Part shown: positions 8,503-15,875 of the stretch, piece by piece
Position numbering within the stretch: the first letter of the stretch is position 1
Layout: every line of letters begins with the position of its first letter
Assembly (NCBI GenBank): GCA_937920255.1
Contig: CALDSL010000101.1
Location: 1-31,315 of the forward strand
Direction of reading: 5' to 3'
DNA: 31,315 nt
DNA from: an uncultured Anaerolineaceae bacterium
GTDB taxonomy: Bacteria; Chloroflexota; Anaerolineae; Anaerolineales; Anaerolineaceae
Program-made: the position numbers and the translations under genes
The notes under the pieces: model-generated
What the model was told of the DNA's origin: nothing
The model's input: the letters and a program-made list of their open reading frames with translations, nothing else
Databases searched by the model: none

Positions 8503-8743
8503 ATGTACCGATTGCGTTACACCGTTGTGAAAAATTTGTAAAGCGGTATCAGGCCTGACCTTACAGTTCTGCAAGGTCACGCGGACAAAAATGCTGTATT
8601 TTTGATATACAATGCCGCACATGCCCCAAGCGGCGGGCAAACTTTTACCCGTATGTGTTCCTCAATTTCAAGTGTCGTCAATGCCTACAGACTTGTAGGG
8701 TACGTGGTGGCGCCGCGAAACCTTAACGTTGAAAGGAAAAACC
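8503..8743 (+). promoter_or_regulatory. Upstream region of the papain-family gene with operator-like palindrome and -10
   Basis: There is no gene here. Bases 8556-8579 form an imperfect 24-bp palindrome: arms TGACCTTACAG and CTGCAAGGTCA, 10 of 11 positions pairing around a TT centre. This is the size and symmetry of a dimeric repressor site. About 30 bases further, AAAAAT/ATTTTT flank GCTGT (8587-8603) and TATACAAT ends at 8613, a likely -10 without a clear -35. The palindrome sits at about -40 to -60 relative to that -10, a position suited to an activator or repressor. The leader would be about 120 bases and ends in AAAGGA (8733-8738) before the ATG at 8744. Confidence 0.4.
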
Positions 8744-11137
8744 ATGAAACCTGAGAAGTCCAGTTTATTGCGCCGGTTGGCAGCCTATCTCCTCCTGGCC
8801 AGCCTGAGTATCTCGATGTTGTCTTTTCACCCCGGCCCCGCGCGGGTTCAAACCAACACTCCTGCCCGGCAGGAGCCGCAGGAGACCACCCCGGCCGTCT
8901 GGTCGCTCGATTTTGAGCTGGCCCCTTCCAGCGCGCAGGTGCAGGCATTGGGCGGCCCTGAACAGGCCCGCGCCCAGGTGCAGGATATGCTGGCCTCCAA
9001 AGAGTTAGGCCGCTACAACGCCACCTACGCGGTAGAGACCGGCGGCGACGGCAGTTTTCATGTTGTTCTGACCGGCTCAGGCTCGGTGCAGGATCTGCGC
9101 AGCTTGCTGTATGCTGAGATTGCCCCGGAACTGGATCTGCTGGACGGCGTAATTGCCGTGGACGTGACCGCCCCGGTGCAGGCCGGGCAGACCATCCCGG
9201 TGATCCTGCAAAGCCGTCCGTCCACCGGCTACGGTTGGGAACTGGCGCAGGGCGATTCGACCCTGGTGCAGCAGGTGGGCGAGCCACAACTGCAGTCCTT
9301 TGTGGAAGAACCCAGCGCTCCGGCGCAGACCACTTTGACCTTGCAGAGCACCGCCGACGGTGAGGCCACCATTCACCTGCTCTACCGCCGCTCGTGGGAA
9401 GGCGACAGCGCCCCCACTCGGCGCATCACGCTGACACTTCCCGAATTTCCGCAGCAGATTGACCTGAGTTCCCCGGTGCAGGCCCAGGCCGGCGCCGCGC
9501 CGGATTTACCCGGCCCCGCGGTCGATGAGCCGGTGGTGGGCCTTCCCACCCACTTTGACTGGCGAGACCAGGGCAAGGTACCGGCTGTGCGCGATCAGGG
9601 CTCCTGCGGCTCGTGCTGGTCGTTTGGCACCGTGGCGGCGATGGAATCCGCCATGCTGGTGCAGGCCGGCGTTTCGGCCGATCTTTCCGAGCAATTCCTG
9701 GTTTCGTGCAATAAAGACGGTTATTCCTGCAACGGCGGTTGGTGGGCGCACAAGTACCACCAGAGCACCGTCGCCAATAACCAGAGCGCGGCTGGGGCTG
9801 TGCTGGAATCGAGCATGCCGTACCGCGCCACTAATGCAAGCTGCACCAGCAATCTCAACCACCCCTACAAGATTGGATCGTGGGGCTACGTTTCCGGTTC
9901 GTCGAATAATGTTCCCACTACCACGCAAATTAAAAACGCCATTTATGAGTATGGCTCTGTGGCGGTTTCGGTTTGCTCCGGCAGCGCCTGGAGCGGCTAC
10001 CGCAGCGGCATTTTCTCCACCGAGGAACGCAGCCAGTGCGGCGGCAGTGGCCAGGTGAACCACGCCGTGCACCTGGTCGGTTGGGACGACGCCGGCCAGT
10101 ACTGGATTTTGCGCAACTCGTGGGGTCCCAACTGGGGCGAAAACGGGTACATGCGCATCAAGTGGGGTACCTCGAATGTGGGTTACGGCGCTTCGTACGT
10201 GGTGTACCAGGGCGGCAGCAGTCCGACCCAACCCGCCCCGACCGCGACACAACCCGTTCCCACGCCCACGCCGGCTCCCACTCAACCTCCGGTCGGTCCG
10301 GCTCCGTCCAACGACAGCGTGAACAATCCCCAGGTAATCACCTACCAGGGCGGGAAATTCACCTACAGCCAGACGCTGAACACCACCGGCGCCACCAGCG
10401 AGGTCACCGACCCGACCTTCCCGCTGACCACCCGCACCAAGGGCTACAACACCGTGTGGTACCAGTTCACCCCGGCCTACAAGGGCAAGATGACGGTAAA
10501 AACCACCGGCAGCAATTACGACACCATTCTGGGTGTGTGGACGCGCACGACCACTGGCGGCTTCAAGCTGGTGAAGCAAAGCGACAACTATAACAGTACC
10601 AAGCAGTCTGCCATTAGCGGACTGTCGGTGTCAACCAACGCGACTTACCTGATCGAGGTTGCCTCGCGCAAATCCGGCGGTGGCAATCTGGTGCTCAACT
10701 TCAGTTACACGCCCAGCACACCGACCGCCAACCGCATTTCGACCGCGGGTTCGGTGAAGTATGCCGGCAGCACCAAAGTGACCAGCTACAAAAGCCTGCT
10801 GGACGTGGCCAATGCCACCGTCACCAAAGACGAGCCGGCGGTGCCGGACGGCCGCGGCCAGGGCTACCGCACGGTGTGGTATAAGTTCAAGCCCACCCGC
10901 GCCGGTACGCTCGAAGTGCAGACCACCGGCAGTAACTACAACACCATTCTCACCGTCTACCGTACGGTTAACAGCAAGTGGACCGCGCTGGGCATGAACG
11001 ACGACTGGCAGGGGTTGCAGTCCGGCTTCCAGATGCGCCTATCCGCCAATATCACTTACCTGATCGGCGTGGTCAGCGCCGACCCCAGTGGGCCGTCCAA
11101 GCTGGAGTTCTCGCTCAAGTTCACGCCCGACCCGTAA
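8744..11137 (+). CDS. Secreted papain-family (C1A) cysteine protease with chagasin-like inhibitor domain and two PPC-like domains
   Basis: A 797-residue exported protein. It has an N-terminal signal peptide (basic KPEKSSLLRR then a hydrophobic run to about 28) and an uncharacterised alpha/beta region to about 138. Residues about 140-232 resemble chagasin/inhibitor I42: QAGQTIPVILQSRPSTGYGW (compare NPTTGY) and YRRSW (compare the RPW loop). The mature peptidase begins near 267 (LPTHFDWRDQGKVPAVRDQG). Papain residues are all present: oxyanion Q285, nucleophile C291 (GSCGSCWSF), H440 (VNHAVHLVGW) and N458 (NSWGPNWGENGYM). A Pro/Thr linker (about 495-520) leads to two tandem beta-domains like bacterial pre-peptidase C-terminal domains (about 523-655 and 660-797), sharing TVWYxFxP and TTGSNYxTIL. 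No I29-type propeptide is seen, so the chagasin-like domain may keep the zymogen silent. ATG 8744 has AAAGGA five bases upstream; an in-frame TTG at 8729 is less likely. Confidence 0.92.
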   Translation: MKPEKSSLLRRLAAYLLLASLSISMLSFHPGPARVQTNTPARQEPQETTPAVWSLDFELAPSSAQVQALGGPEQARAQVQDMLASKELGRYNATYAVETGGDGSFHVVLTGSGSVQDLRSLLYAEIAPELDLLDGVIAVDVTAPVQAGQTIPVILQSRPSTGYGWELAQGDSTLVQQVGEPQLQSFVEEPSAPAQTTLTLQSTADGEATIHLLYRRSWEGDSAPTRRITLTLPEFPQQIDLSSPVQAQAGAAPDLPGPAVDEPVVGLPTHFDWRDQGKVPAVRDQGSCGSCWSFGTVAAMESAMLVQAGVSADLSEQFLVSCNKDGYSCNGGWWAHKYHQSTVANNQSAAGAVLESSMPYRATNASCTSNLNHPYKIGSWGYVSGSSNNVPTTTQIKNAIYEYGSVAVSVCSGSAWSGYRSGIFSTEERSQCGGSGQVNHAVHLVGWDDAGQYWILRNSWGPNWGENGYMRIKWGTSNVGYGASYVVYQGGSSPTQPAPTATQPVPTPTPAPTQPPVGPAPSNDSVNNPQVITYQGGKFTYSQTLNTTGATSEVTDPTFPLTTRTKGYNTVWYQFTPAYKGKMTVKTTGSNYDTILGVWTRTTTGGFKLVKQSDNYNSTKQSAISGLSVSTNATYLIEVASRKSGGGNLVLNFSYTPSTPTANRISTAGSVKYAGSTKVTSYKSLLDVANATVTKDEPAVPDGRGQGYRTVWYKFKPTRAGTLEVQTTGSNYNTILTVYRTVNSKWTALGMNDDWQGLQSGFQMRLSANITYLIGVVSADPSGPSKLEFSLKFTPDP

Positions 11138-11144
11138 AACCGCT

Positions 11145-11197
11145 GTAACCAAAAAACGACCCCGAAGTTGCAAACTTCCGGGTCGTTTTTTGGTTAC
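11145..11197. terminator. Bidirectional intrinsic terminator between the protease and proC
   Basis: A 53-base near-perfect palindrome. The outer arms GTAACCAAAAAACGACCC and their complement are exact, with one mismatch near the GAAGTT inner stem. The A-run on one side and T-run on the other serve as U-tracts for both directions. The proC stop codon (11196-11194) lies inside it. Confidence 0.93.
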
Positions 11198-12042
11198 TCC
11201 CCGGTTTTATCCGGCGGCTGGCTGTTTCTGCCTTTGCCCAATTCCTGCGATCGTTCGAACGCAGCCCACACCGCGCGTGAAATCGCTGTGCGGAAACCGG
11301 CTTTTTCCAAGTAATACAGCGCGGCCGCCGAGGTGCCCCCCGGCGACGTGACCTGGTTGCGCAGGCTGGCCGGGTGGGTGCTGTTTTGGCTGTAATAATC
11401 CACCGAACCGCGCACAGTTTGCACCACTAACTGCTCCGCGATGCGGCGCGGGAAGCCCAGGTGTACCCCGGCGTCGATCATGGCCTCCATGAACAGAAAC
11501 ACGTACGCCGGACCGGTTCCGGACAGCGCGGTGGCCATATCCAGATAGCTTTCTTCTTCCACGTAGATCTCCTGCCCCAGGGCGGCCAGCAGGGCGCGCG
11601 CGGTTTCCTGCTGCCCTTCGGTGATTTCCTCGGAGGCGGTCCAGATGGTAATGCCCTCGCCGATTTGAGCCGGGGTGTTGGGCATCGAGCGCACCACGGC
11701 CGGGTGGTCCAACCCGCCGGCGATGGTTTCAATCGACGCGCCGGCCACGATGGAGAGCACCAGCGCGTCCGGCTCGATTTTTCCGCGCAGCCCGGCCAGC
11801 ACTTTATCCAGGCGCTGCGGTTTTACCGAAAGGATGACGATATCGGCGCCCTTCACCGCGGCGGCGTTATCCGTGTAGGGCTGCACCCCAAAGGCGCGCT
11901 GCAGGGCTTCGCCGCGGTCGACCAGCGGGTCGGCGGCGCGCACGTTTTCGGGGCTGGTGAGGTTGTTGTTCAGGATGCCGCCCACCAGGGCTTCCCCCAT
12001 CACCCCGGATCCGATCAGGGTTATGATTGGTTGGTCTTTCAT
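11194..12042 (-). CDS. proC: Pyrroline-5-carboxylate reductase
   Basis: A 282-residue cytoplasmic enzyme that reduces 1-pyrroline-5-carboxylate to L-proline with NAD(P)H, the last step of proline synthesis. The Rossmann motif GSGVMGEAL is at residues 11-19. MPNTPAQIGEG and the family signature ALSGTGPAYVFLFMEAM are present, and near the C-terminus HPASLRNQVTSPGGTSAAAL forms the substrate and cofactor site. Length is normal for the family. The ATG at 12042 is preceded by AAGGAA at a good distance; the longer frame from 12090 has no support. It lies 97 bases downstream of the methyltransferase gene on the same strand, possibly with its own -10. Confidence 0.96.
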   Translation of the reverse strand: MKDQPIITLIGSGVMGEALVGGILNNNLTSPENVRAADPLVDRGEALQRAFGVQPYTDNAAAVKGADIVILSVKPQRLDKVLAGLRGKIEPDALVLSIVAGASIETIAGGLDHPAVVRSMPNTPAQIGEGITIWTASEEITEGQQETARALLAALGQEIYVEEESYLDMATALSGTGPAYVFLFMEAMIDAGVHLGFPRRIAEQLVVQTVRGSVDYYSQNSTHPASLRNQVTSPGGTSAAALYYLEKAGFRTAISRAVWAAFERSQELGKGRNSQPPDKTGE

Positions 12043-12091
12043 GGATAATTCCTTAAAAATGGAAATCCGTCCGCTGGGACGGTCAGGCATT

Positions 12092-12125
12092 ATTCTAGCG
12101 CAAAACCTGCGCCCGCCGGCGGGCG
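12092..12125 (-). promoter_or_regulatory. Palindrome and possible -10 between the methyltransferase gene and proC
   Basis: Bases 12110-12125 are a perfect 16-bp GC palindrome (CGCCCGCCGGCGGGCG). On the minus strand it is followed by CAGGTTTTGCG and then TAGAAT (12097-12092), a candidate -10 for proC. The hairpin may be a weak terminator for the methyltransferase gene, with proC restarting from its own promoter. No -35 is visible. Confidence 0.3.
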
Positions 12126-12139
12126 TGTACAGCCCCGCT

Positions 12140-13054
12140 CTATTTTGGGCTTTCCGCCGACCAGCGCGCGAAGATGGCCATTGACAGGACGCGCCCGGCG
12201 CTCTTCTCCACCAGCGCCACTTCGCCGGCGCTGGTGGTTCCGCCGTGCGCCGCCATCATCTCTTGCACCGCCTGGTGCAGGGTGACCGACGAGGCCTTCA
12301 CGGCGTAAGCAGTCAACACCAGGAACAGCGGTCGCTGGCTGAGCACCTGGCGGCAGGCATCCAGCAGATCGGGGAGCAGCTTGTAGAACTCCCACACCTC
12401 GCCCTTGGGGCCGCGGCCGAACTTTGGCGGGTCGAGGATGATGCCGTCATAGCGCGTACCACGCCGGCCCTCGCGTTTCACAAACTTGACCGCGTCGTCT
12501 ACGATCCAGCGCACCAGGCTTTCGTCCAGGCCGGTGGCCTGCAGGTTCTCGTGCGCCCAGGAGACCACTTTGCGCGACGCGTCCACGTGGGTCACGCGCG
12601 CGCCGGCCTGCGCCGCCGCGATCGAGGCCAGCCCGGTGTAACCGAACAGGTTGAGCACGCTTGGCGGGCGTTTGGCGTTGTGCACCTGCTGCTGGATCCA
12701 ATCCCACTGGCTGGCCTGCTCGGGGAACACGCCCAGGTGGCGCGAAGCAGTCGTCTGTGCCCAGAAATGCATGCCTTTATATTGCATGCCCCAGCGCGGC
12801 TTCAACTTGCGCTGAAAATCCCAATGCCCGCCCATTTCTTCCGAGCTGGATCGGAAGGACGCATCCGCGGCACTCCAGACGCTTTCTGGCAGGGCCGGAG
12901 CCCACACCGCTTCCGGCTCGGGGCGGATGAATCTGTATGGACCGTAACGTTCGAGCTTTTGCCCGCCGCCGCTGTCCAGCAGCTCGTAATCTTCCCAATC
13001 GGGGGAAGAGAGGATGGTGATTTGCGGCACGCCGCGAGAATTTTCTTGGGCCAT
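12140..13054 (-). CDS. Class I SAM-dependent (RlmI-like) RNA methyltransferase
   Basis: A 304-residue cytoplasmic protein. SAM motif I is VLNLFGYTGLAS (about 133-144), the acidic ribose-binding residue is in THVDAS (D158), and ILDPPKFGRG (206-215) is the catalytic motif IV that matches the Methyltrans_SAM family of RlmI/RlmK-type 23S rRNA m5C/m7G methyltransferases. Unlike E. coli RlmI (about 396 residues) it has no PUA domain; its N-terminal 110 residues instead form a compact beta-rich region (WEDYELLDSGGGQKLERYGPY). The exact RNA target cannot be told. It is divergent from the aminotransferase gene and followed by proC on the same strand. The upstream sequence AGGTTTGG is a weak ribosome-binding site. 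Confidence 0.82.
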   Translation of the reverse strand: MAQENSRGVPQITILSSPDWEDYELLDSGGGQKLERYGPYRFIRPEPEAVWAPALPESVWSAADASFRSSSEEMGGHWDFQRKLKPRWGMQYKGMHFWAQTTASRHLGVFPEQASQWDWIQQQVHNAKRPPSVLNLFGYTGLASIAAAQAGARVTHVDASRKVVSWAHENLQATGLDESLVRWIVDDAVKFVKREGRRGTRYDGIILDPPKFGRGPKGEVWEFYKLLPDLLDACRQVLSQRPLFLVLTAYAVKASSVTLHQAVQEMMAAHGGTTSAGEVALVEKSAGRVLSMAIFARWSAESPK

Positions 13055-13074
13055 GAGAAACCAAACCTGTTTCA

Positions 13075-13090
13075 GCAGTATAATAACCGG
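13075..13090. promoter_or_regulatory. Symmetrical -10-like sequence in an 81-bp divergent gap
   Basis: The plus strand reads AGTATAATAACC with TATAAT at 13079-13084; the minus strand of the same bases gives TATTATACT. It lies 50 bases before the aminotransferase ATG and 25 before the methyltransferase ATG. No clear -35 is seen in either direction, so assignment is tentative. Confidence 0.3.
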
Positions 13091-13135
13091 AAGAGCTTGT
13101 GGCTATTATTTCACAGAAAACCCTGGAACGCAACA

Positions 13136-14293
13136 ATGACCGATACCTTCGACGATTGTATTGACCGCCGGTCCACAGAGAGCGTCAAGTGGCGGCTGTT
13201 CGATCCGGATGTGCTGCCCATGTGGGTGGCCGATATGGATTTCCGCGCCCCGCAGCCGGTGATCGATGCCCTGCAGGCGCGCGTGGCGCACGGTGTGTTT
13301 GGCTACCCAATGGAGCCGGCTGACCTGACCGAATTGCTGGTCGAGCGGCTGCAGCGGCTGTATGGCTGGACGGTGCAACCGGACGAGATCGTGTACCTGC
13401 CGGGCGTGGTGACCGGGTTCAACCTGATGGGGCACGCCTTTGTGGGTGCGGGCGGCGGCGTGCTGATGCAGACGCCGGTCTACCACCCCTTCTTCGGCGT
13501 GGCGCCCAACGTGCGCGGCAGCCAGCAGGAATCAGAGCTGGTGCAGCAACCGGACGGCAGATATGCCATCGATTGGGACAATTTTGAGGCGGCCATCGCC
13601 GAACAGACGAAGATGTTCCTGCTGTGCAACCCGCACAATCCGGTCGGGCGCGTGTTCCGCCAGGATGAGCTGGAGCGCATGGCCGAGATTTGCCTGCGCC
13701 GCGGCCTGATCATCTGCTCGGATGAAATCCACGCCGATTTCATCTACAATGATCACCGTCACATTCCGATCGCCTCGCTCAGCCCGGAAATCGCCAGCCG
13801 CACGGTAACCCTGATGGCGCCCAGCAAGACGTTCAACATCGCCGGGCTGGAATGCTCATTCGCGGTCATCCAGAACAAGGAACTGCGCAAGCAGATGGAA
13901 GCGGCGCGCATGGGTCTTGTGCCGCACGTCAATGTGCTCGGCGCTGTGGCGGCCACCGCCGCCTACCGCGGCGGCCAGCCCTGGCTGGACGAGCTGCTGG
14001 CTTATCTATGGGGCAATGTGGAAACTATGGCCGCGTTTGTGGAGCGCGAACTGCCCGGTGTGCGCATGCGCAAGCCCGAAGGCACTTACCTGGCCTGGCT
14101 GGACTGCCGCGAGACCGGTTTGACCGGCGACCTGTGCCAGTTCTTTATCAAGAACGGGCGGGTAGCCTTCAATAACGGCGCCATGTTTGGCAAGGGCGGG
14201 CAGGGGTTCGTGCGCCTGAATTTCGGCTGCCCGCGCTCCACGCTGGTCGATGGCCTGCAGCGCATGAAGACCGCGCTCGAAAAGGCCGGTTAA
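13136..14293 (+). CDS. patB: MalY/PatB-family PLP-dependent C-S lyase / aminotransferase
   Basis: A 385-residue fold-type I PLP enzyme. The family marker VKWRLFDPDVLPMWVADMDFRAPQPV opens the protein, as in MalY and PatB. FLLCNPHNPVGRVF binds cofactor and substrate, SDEIHADFIY carries the PLP-pyridine aspartate, and SKTFNIAGL contains the Schiff-base lysine K231. The C-terminal FVRLNFGCPRSTL holds the carboxylate-binding arginine. PatB-type enzymes cleave cystathionine or cysteine conjugates to homocysteine or a thiol, pyruvate and ammonia; MalY additionally represses maltose genes in E. coli. Regulatory activity here is only speculation, although starch enzymes lie nearby. The start at 13136 (GGAACG upstream) is where homology begins; the same frame stays open back to 12245 across the opposite-strand methyltransferase gene, which is not coding. 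Confidence 0.92.
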   Translation: MTDTFDDCIDRRSTESVKWRLFDPDVLPMWVADMDFRAPQPVIDALQARVAHGVFGYPMEPADLTELLVERLQRLYGWTVQPDEIVYLPGVVTGFNLMGHAFVGAGGGVLMQTPVYHPFFGVAPNVRGSQQESELVQQPDGRYAIDWDNFEAAIAEQTKMFLLCNPHNPVGRVFRQDELERMAEICLRRGLIICSDEIHADFIYNDHRHIPIASLSPEIASRTVTLMAPSKTFNIAGLECSFAVIQNKELRKQMEAARMGLVPHVNVLGAVAATAAYRGGQPWLDELLAYLWGNVETMAAFVERELPGVRMRKPEGTYLAWLDCRETGLTGDLCQFFIKNGRVAFNNGAMFGKGGQGFVRLNFGCPRSTLVDGLQRMKTALEKAG

Positions 14294-14304
14294 TTTACAT
14301 TTTT

Positions 14305-14347
14305 ATGAATGGCGTCACCGGGATGAAATCCCGGTGACGCCATTCAT
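14305..14347. terminator. Long perfect hairpin between two convergent genes
   Basis: A 20-bp perfect stem (14305-14324 with 14328-14347) and a 3-base loop (GAA). Arms begin ATGAATGGCGTCACC. No good U-tract follows on either strand, so it may stop transcription weakly or protect both mRNA 3' ends. It lies between the PatB-like gene (+) and the small membrane protein (-). Confidence 0.75.
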
Positions 14348-14363
14348 CATTCTTCAATCTTGT

Positions 14364-14594
14364 TTAGAAAAACCCGCGGATAATCAGCAAAAAGCCGAAG
14401 ATGATCAGCGGAATACCAATTGGGGCGGCCAGCACGGTGATGGTGAGGATCAGCCCGACGATCATCAACACCAGGCCCAGCACGGCTGCCACCAGCCGGC
14501 CGGTCAGGCTAAGTATAATCGCCAGCAAACGCCAGATCGCCCAGAAGGGCCATAACAGGAGCGGTACGCGCCGTTCATTCGTTTTTTCGTTCAT
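14364..14594 (-). CDS. Small two-helix membrane protein of unknown function
   Basis: A 76-residue protein starting MNEKTNERR. After a short charged N-terminus it is almost entirely hydrophobic: one segment about 10-30 (PLLLWPFWAIWRLLAIIL) and a second about 35-72 (LVLMIVGLILTITVLAAPIG, IPLIIFGFLLIIRGFF) that could form one or two helices around the APIGIP turn. GGAGG lies ten bases before the ATG at 14594. A longer frame from 14666 would overlap the promoter of the divergent DUF218 gene and is not supported. I do not recognise a characterised family. It has a proper ribosome-binding site and ends at a hairpin, so it is probably a real gene. Confidence 0.7.
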   Translation of the reverse strand: MNEKTNERRVPLLLWPFWAIWRLLAIILSLTGRLVAAVLGLVLMIVGLILTITVLAAPIGIPLIIFGFLLIIRGFF

Positions 14595-14639
14595 TGTCCA
14601 GTTGCCTCCACTACTGTATACGCACAAAGCGCGCTTTGG

Positions 14640-14667
14640 TTGCGCTCCCCGGTGATTTTGATACAAT
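14640..14667 (+). promoter_or_regulatory. Extended -10 promoter close to the DUF218 gene start
   Basis: TGATACAAT (14659-14667) is an extended -10; TTGCGC (14640-14645), 16 bases upstream, is a weak -35. The ATG at 14675 is only 7 bases after the -10, where transcription should begin, and there is no purine-rich ribosome-binding sequence, so the mRNA may be leaderless. Confidence 0.5.
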
Positions 14668-14674
14668 CGAATCT

Positions 14675-15328
14675 ATGGAACCTGAACAGCCGGTAACCAG
14701 GACTGCGAAAAAAGCGGGCTGCATGTGCTGTGGCCCGCTGGGGGTGGTTTTGTTGCTGCTGCTCCCGCTTTTCCTCTACCTGGTTTTGTGGGGCATGGGT
14801 GGAATTCTCATCGTAGGCGATAGCCTGCAGAAATCGGATGTGGTGGTTCTGCTGGGCGGCGGCGATACCCTGCGCATGCAGGAGGCGGTGACGATTTATC
14901 AGGACAAGCTGGCCGGAATGATTATTCTGACGGAGACGGGCGAGGAAGACCCAGAGACCGGCATTGCCTACAGCCAGTTGCAGAAAGAAGAAATGATGAG
15001 CCTGGGCGTGCCCTCGGGCGGCATCGCTTTTACCGAAGAGCACGGCAACAGCACCTATGAGGAAGCCTACGCGGTGCGCAAGCTGCTCACCCAGAGCGGC
15101 AAGGTTAATTCGGCCATCATCGTCACCGATCCGTATCACACGCTGCGCACGCGCCTGATCTTCCGCGACGTATTCCGCGAGACAAATATCCGCATCTCGG
15201 TGCGGCCGGTGCGCTCGCACTGGTACCGCTCGACCACCTGGTGGCAGAGCCGCGAGGGCTGGCAGTTCACCCTGAGCGAATACGCCAAAGTCTTTGCCTT
15301 TTTTGTGGGGCTGCGCACCGGGCTGTAA
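14675..15328 (+). CDS. DUF218 / YdcF-SanA-like membrane-anchored protein
   Basis: A 217-residue protein. A short cytoplasmic N-terminus (with CMCC at residues about 16-19) leads into one transmembrane helix (about 21-45, GVVLLLLLPLFLYLVLWGM). The rest is an extracytoplasmic DUF218 domain: KSDVVVLLGGGDTLRMQEAVTIYQ, ITETG-like ILTETGEED, EHGNSTYEEAYAVRKLL, and IVTDPYHTLRTRLIF. These are the usual conserved segments of YdcF, SanA and ElyC proteins. Relatives affect envelope integrity and bind nucleotides or lipid carriers, but the reaction is unsettled. The ATG at 14675 is chosen because homology and the promoter both point there; a TTG at 14594 would place the promoter inside the gene. It ends at a strong hairpin. 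Confidence 0.87.
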   Translation: MEPEQPVTRTAKKAGCMCCGPLGVVLLLLLPLFLYLVLWGMGGILIVGDSLQKSDVVVLLGGGDTLRMQEAVTIYQDKLAGMIILTETGEEDPETGIAYSQLQKEEMMSLGVPSGGIAFTEEHGNSTYEEAYAVRKLLTQSGKVNSAIIVTDPYHTLRTRLIFRDVFRETNIRISVRPVRSHWYRSTTWWQSREGWQFTLSEYAKVFAFFVGLRTGL

Positions 15329-15343
15329 GAAAACTGTGGTGAA

Positions 15344-15385
15344 AATCACACAGGCCGCCCCATCCCCTGGGCGGCCTGTGTGATT
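15344..15385. terminator. Bidirectional terminator-like hairpin between DUF218 gene and csp
   Basis: A 17-bp perfect stem (15344-15360, AATCACACAGGCCGCCC, with 15369-15385) and an 8-base loop. Plus-strand flank ATTCAGTTTTT gives a delayed U-tract; the minus-strand flank is TTCACCACAGTTTTC. It separates two convergent genes. Confidence 0.8.
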
Positions 15386-15408
15386 ATTCAGTTTTTGGCT
15401 GGTAAGGA

Positions 15409-15621
15409 CTACTCTATGATATTGACGTTGGCGGCCTGCAGGCCTTTGGGGCCGTCCTCGACCGAAAACTCTACGTTCTGGCCTTCCTTCAGGCGGCGGT
15501 AGCCATCCATGTTAATCGCCGAGAAATGTACAAAGACATCTTCACCGCCCTCACGGCCAATAAAGCCATAACCCTTAGTGGCATTAAACCACTTAACGGT
15601 TCCAACAATACGTTCTTCCAT
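15409..15621 (-). CDS. cspA: Cold-shock domain protein
   Basis: A 70-residue CspA-family single-stranded nucleic acid binding protein and RNA chaperone. It opens MEERIVGTVKWFN. RNP1 is KGYGFIG (16-22) and RNP2 is VFVHF (29-33); the remaining strand LKEGQNVEFSVEDGPKGLQAANV is standard. Length is normal for the family. The start at 15621 is supported by GGAGAAG nine bases upstream; an in-frame extension to 15678 is leader. The predicted leader of about 90 bases from the promoter near 15718-15746 is typical of cold-shock mRNAs, whose leaders often act as thermosensors. Confidence 0.95.
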   Translation of the reverse strand: MEERIVGTVKWFNATKGYGFIGREGGEDVFVHFSAINMDGYRRLKEGQNVEFSVEDGPKGLQAANVNIIE

Positions 15622-15717
15622 TACGAACTTCTCCATCTGGGAAATAATGTTTAGACGCAGTCCAGTACCACCAACCAAACTTTTTTAACGTACCGCTGAA
15701 CTTCGTCTGATGCGGTA

Positions 15718-15746
15718 AGGTTATCATCACTTAACCCGACTGTCAA
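15718..15746 (-). promoter_or_regulatory. Promoter of the cold-shock gene
   Basis: On the minus strand TTGACA (15746-15741) is a perfect -35. Seventeen bases on is TGA-TAACCT, a poor -10 hexamer (15723-15718) with an extended-TG element. Transcription would start about 90 bases before the ATG, leaving a long AT-rich leader. Confidence 0.5.
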
Positions 15747-15842
15747 GATGGATGGAAAATGGCACGAAAACCGGTTAGAGAACTGTCATGGAATCATGCG
15801 AAATAGTAGAGAAATAGTAATAATCAATGACGGCCGGAAGAG

Positions 15843-15851
15843 TGGTAAAAT
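15843..15851 (+). promoter_or_regulatory. Extended -10 for the TPR gene
   Basis: TGGTAAAAT, an extended -10, lies 24 bases before the ATG at 15876. The short leader contains AGGTACTGGTG. No -35 was found. Confidence 0.4.
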
Positions 15852-15875
15852 CGGGTTAGCGCGCAGGTACTGGTG

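Noticed and set aside
8729..8743. TTG start of the protease at 8729
   Set aside because: The ATG at 8744 has AAAGGA at proper distance; the TTG would overlap that ribosome-binding site.
12245..13135. Upstream extension of the PatB-like frame over the methyltransferase gene
   Set aside because: The stretch is opposite a clear methyltransferase; PatB homology begins at 13136.
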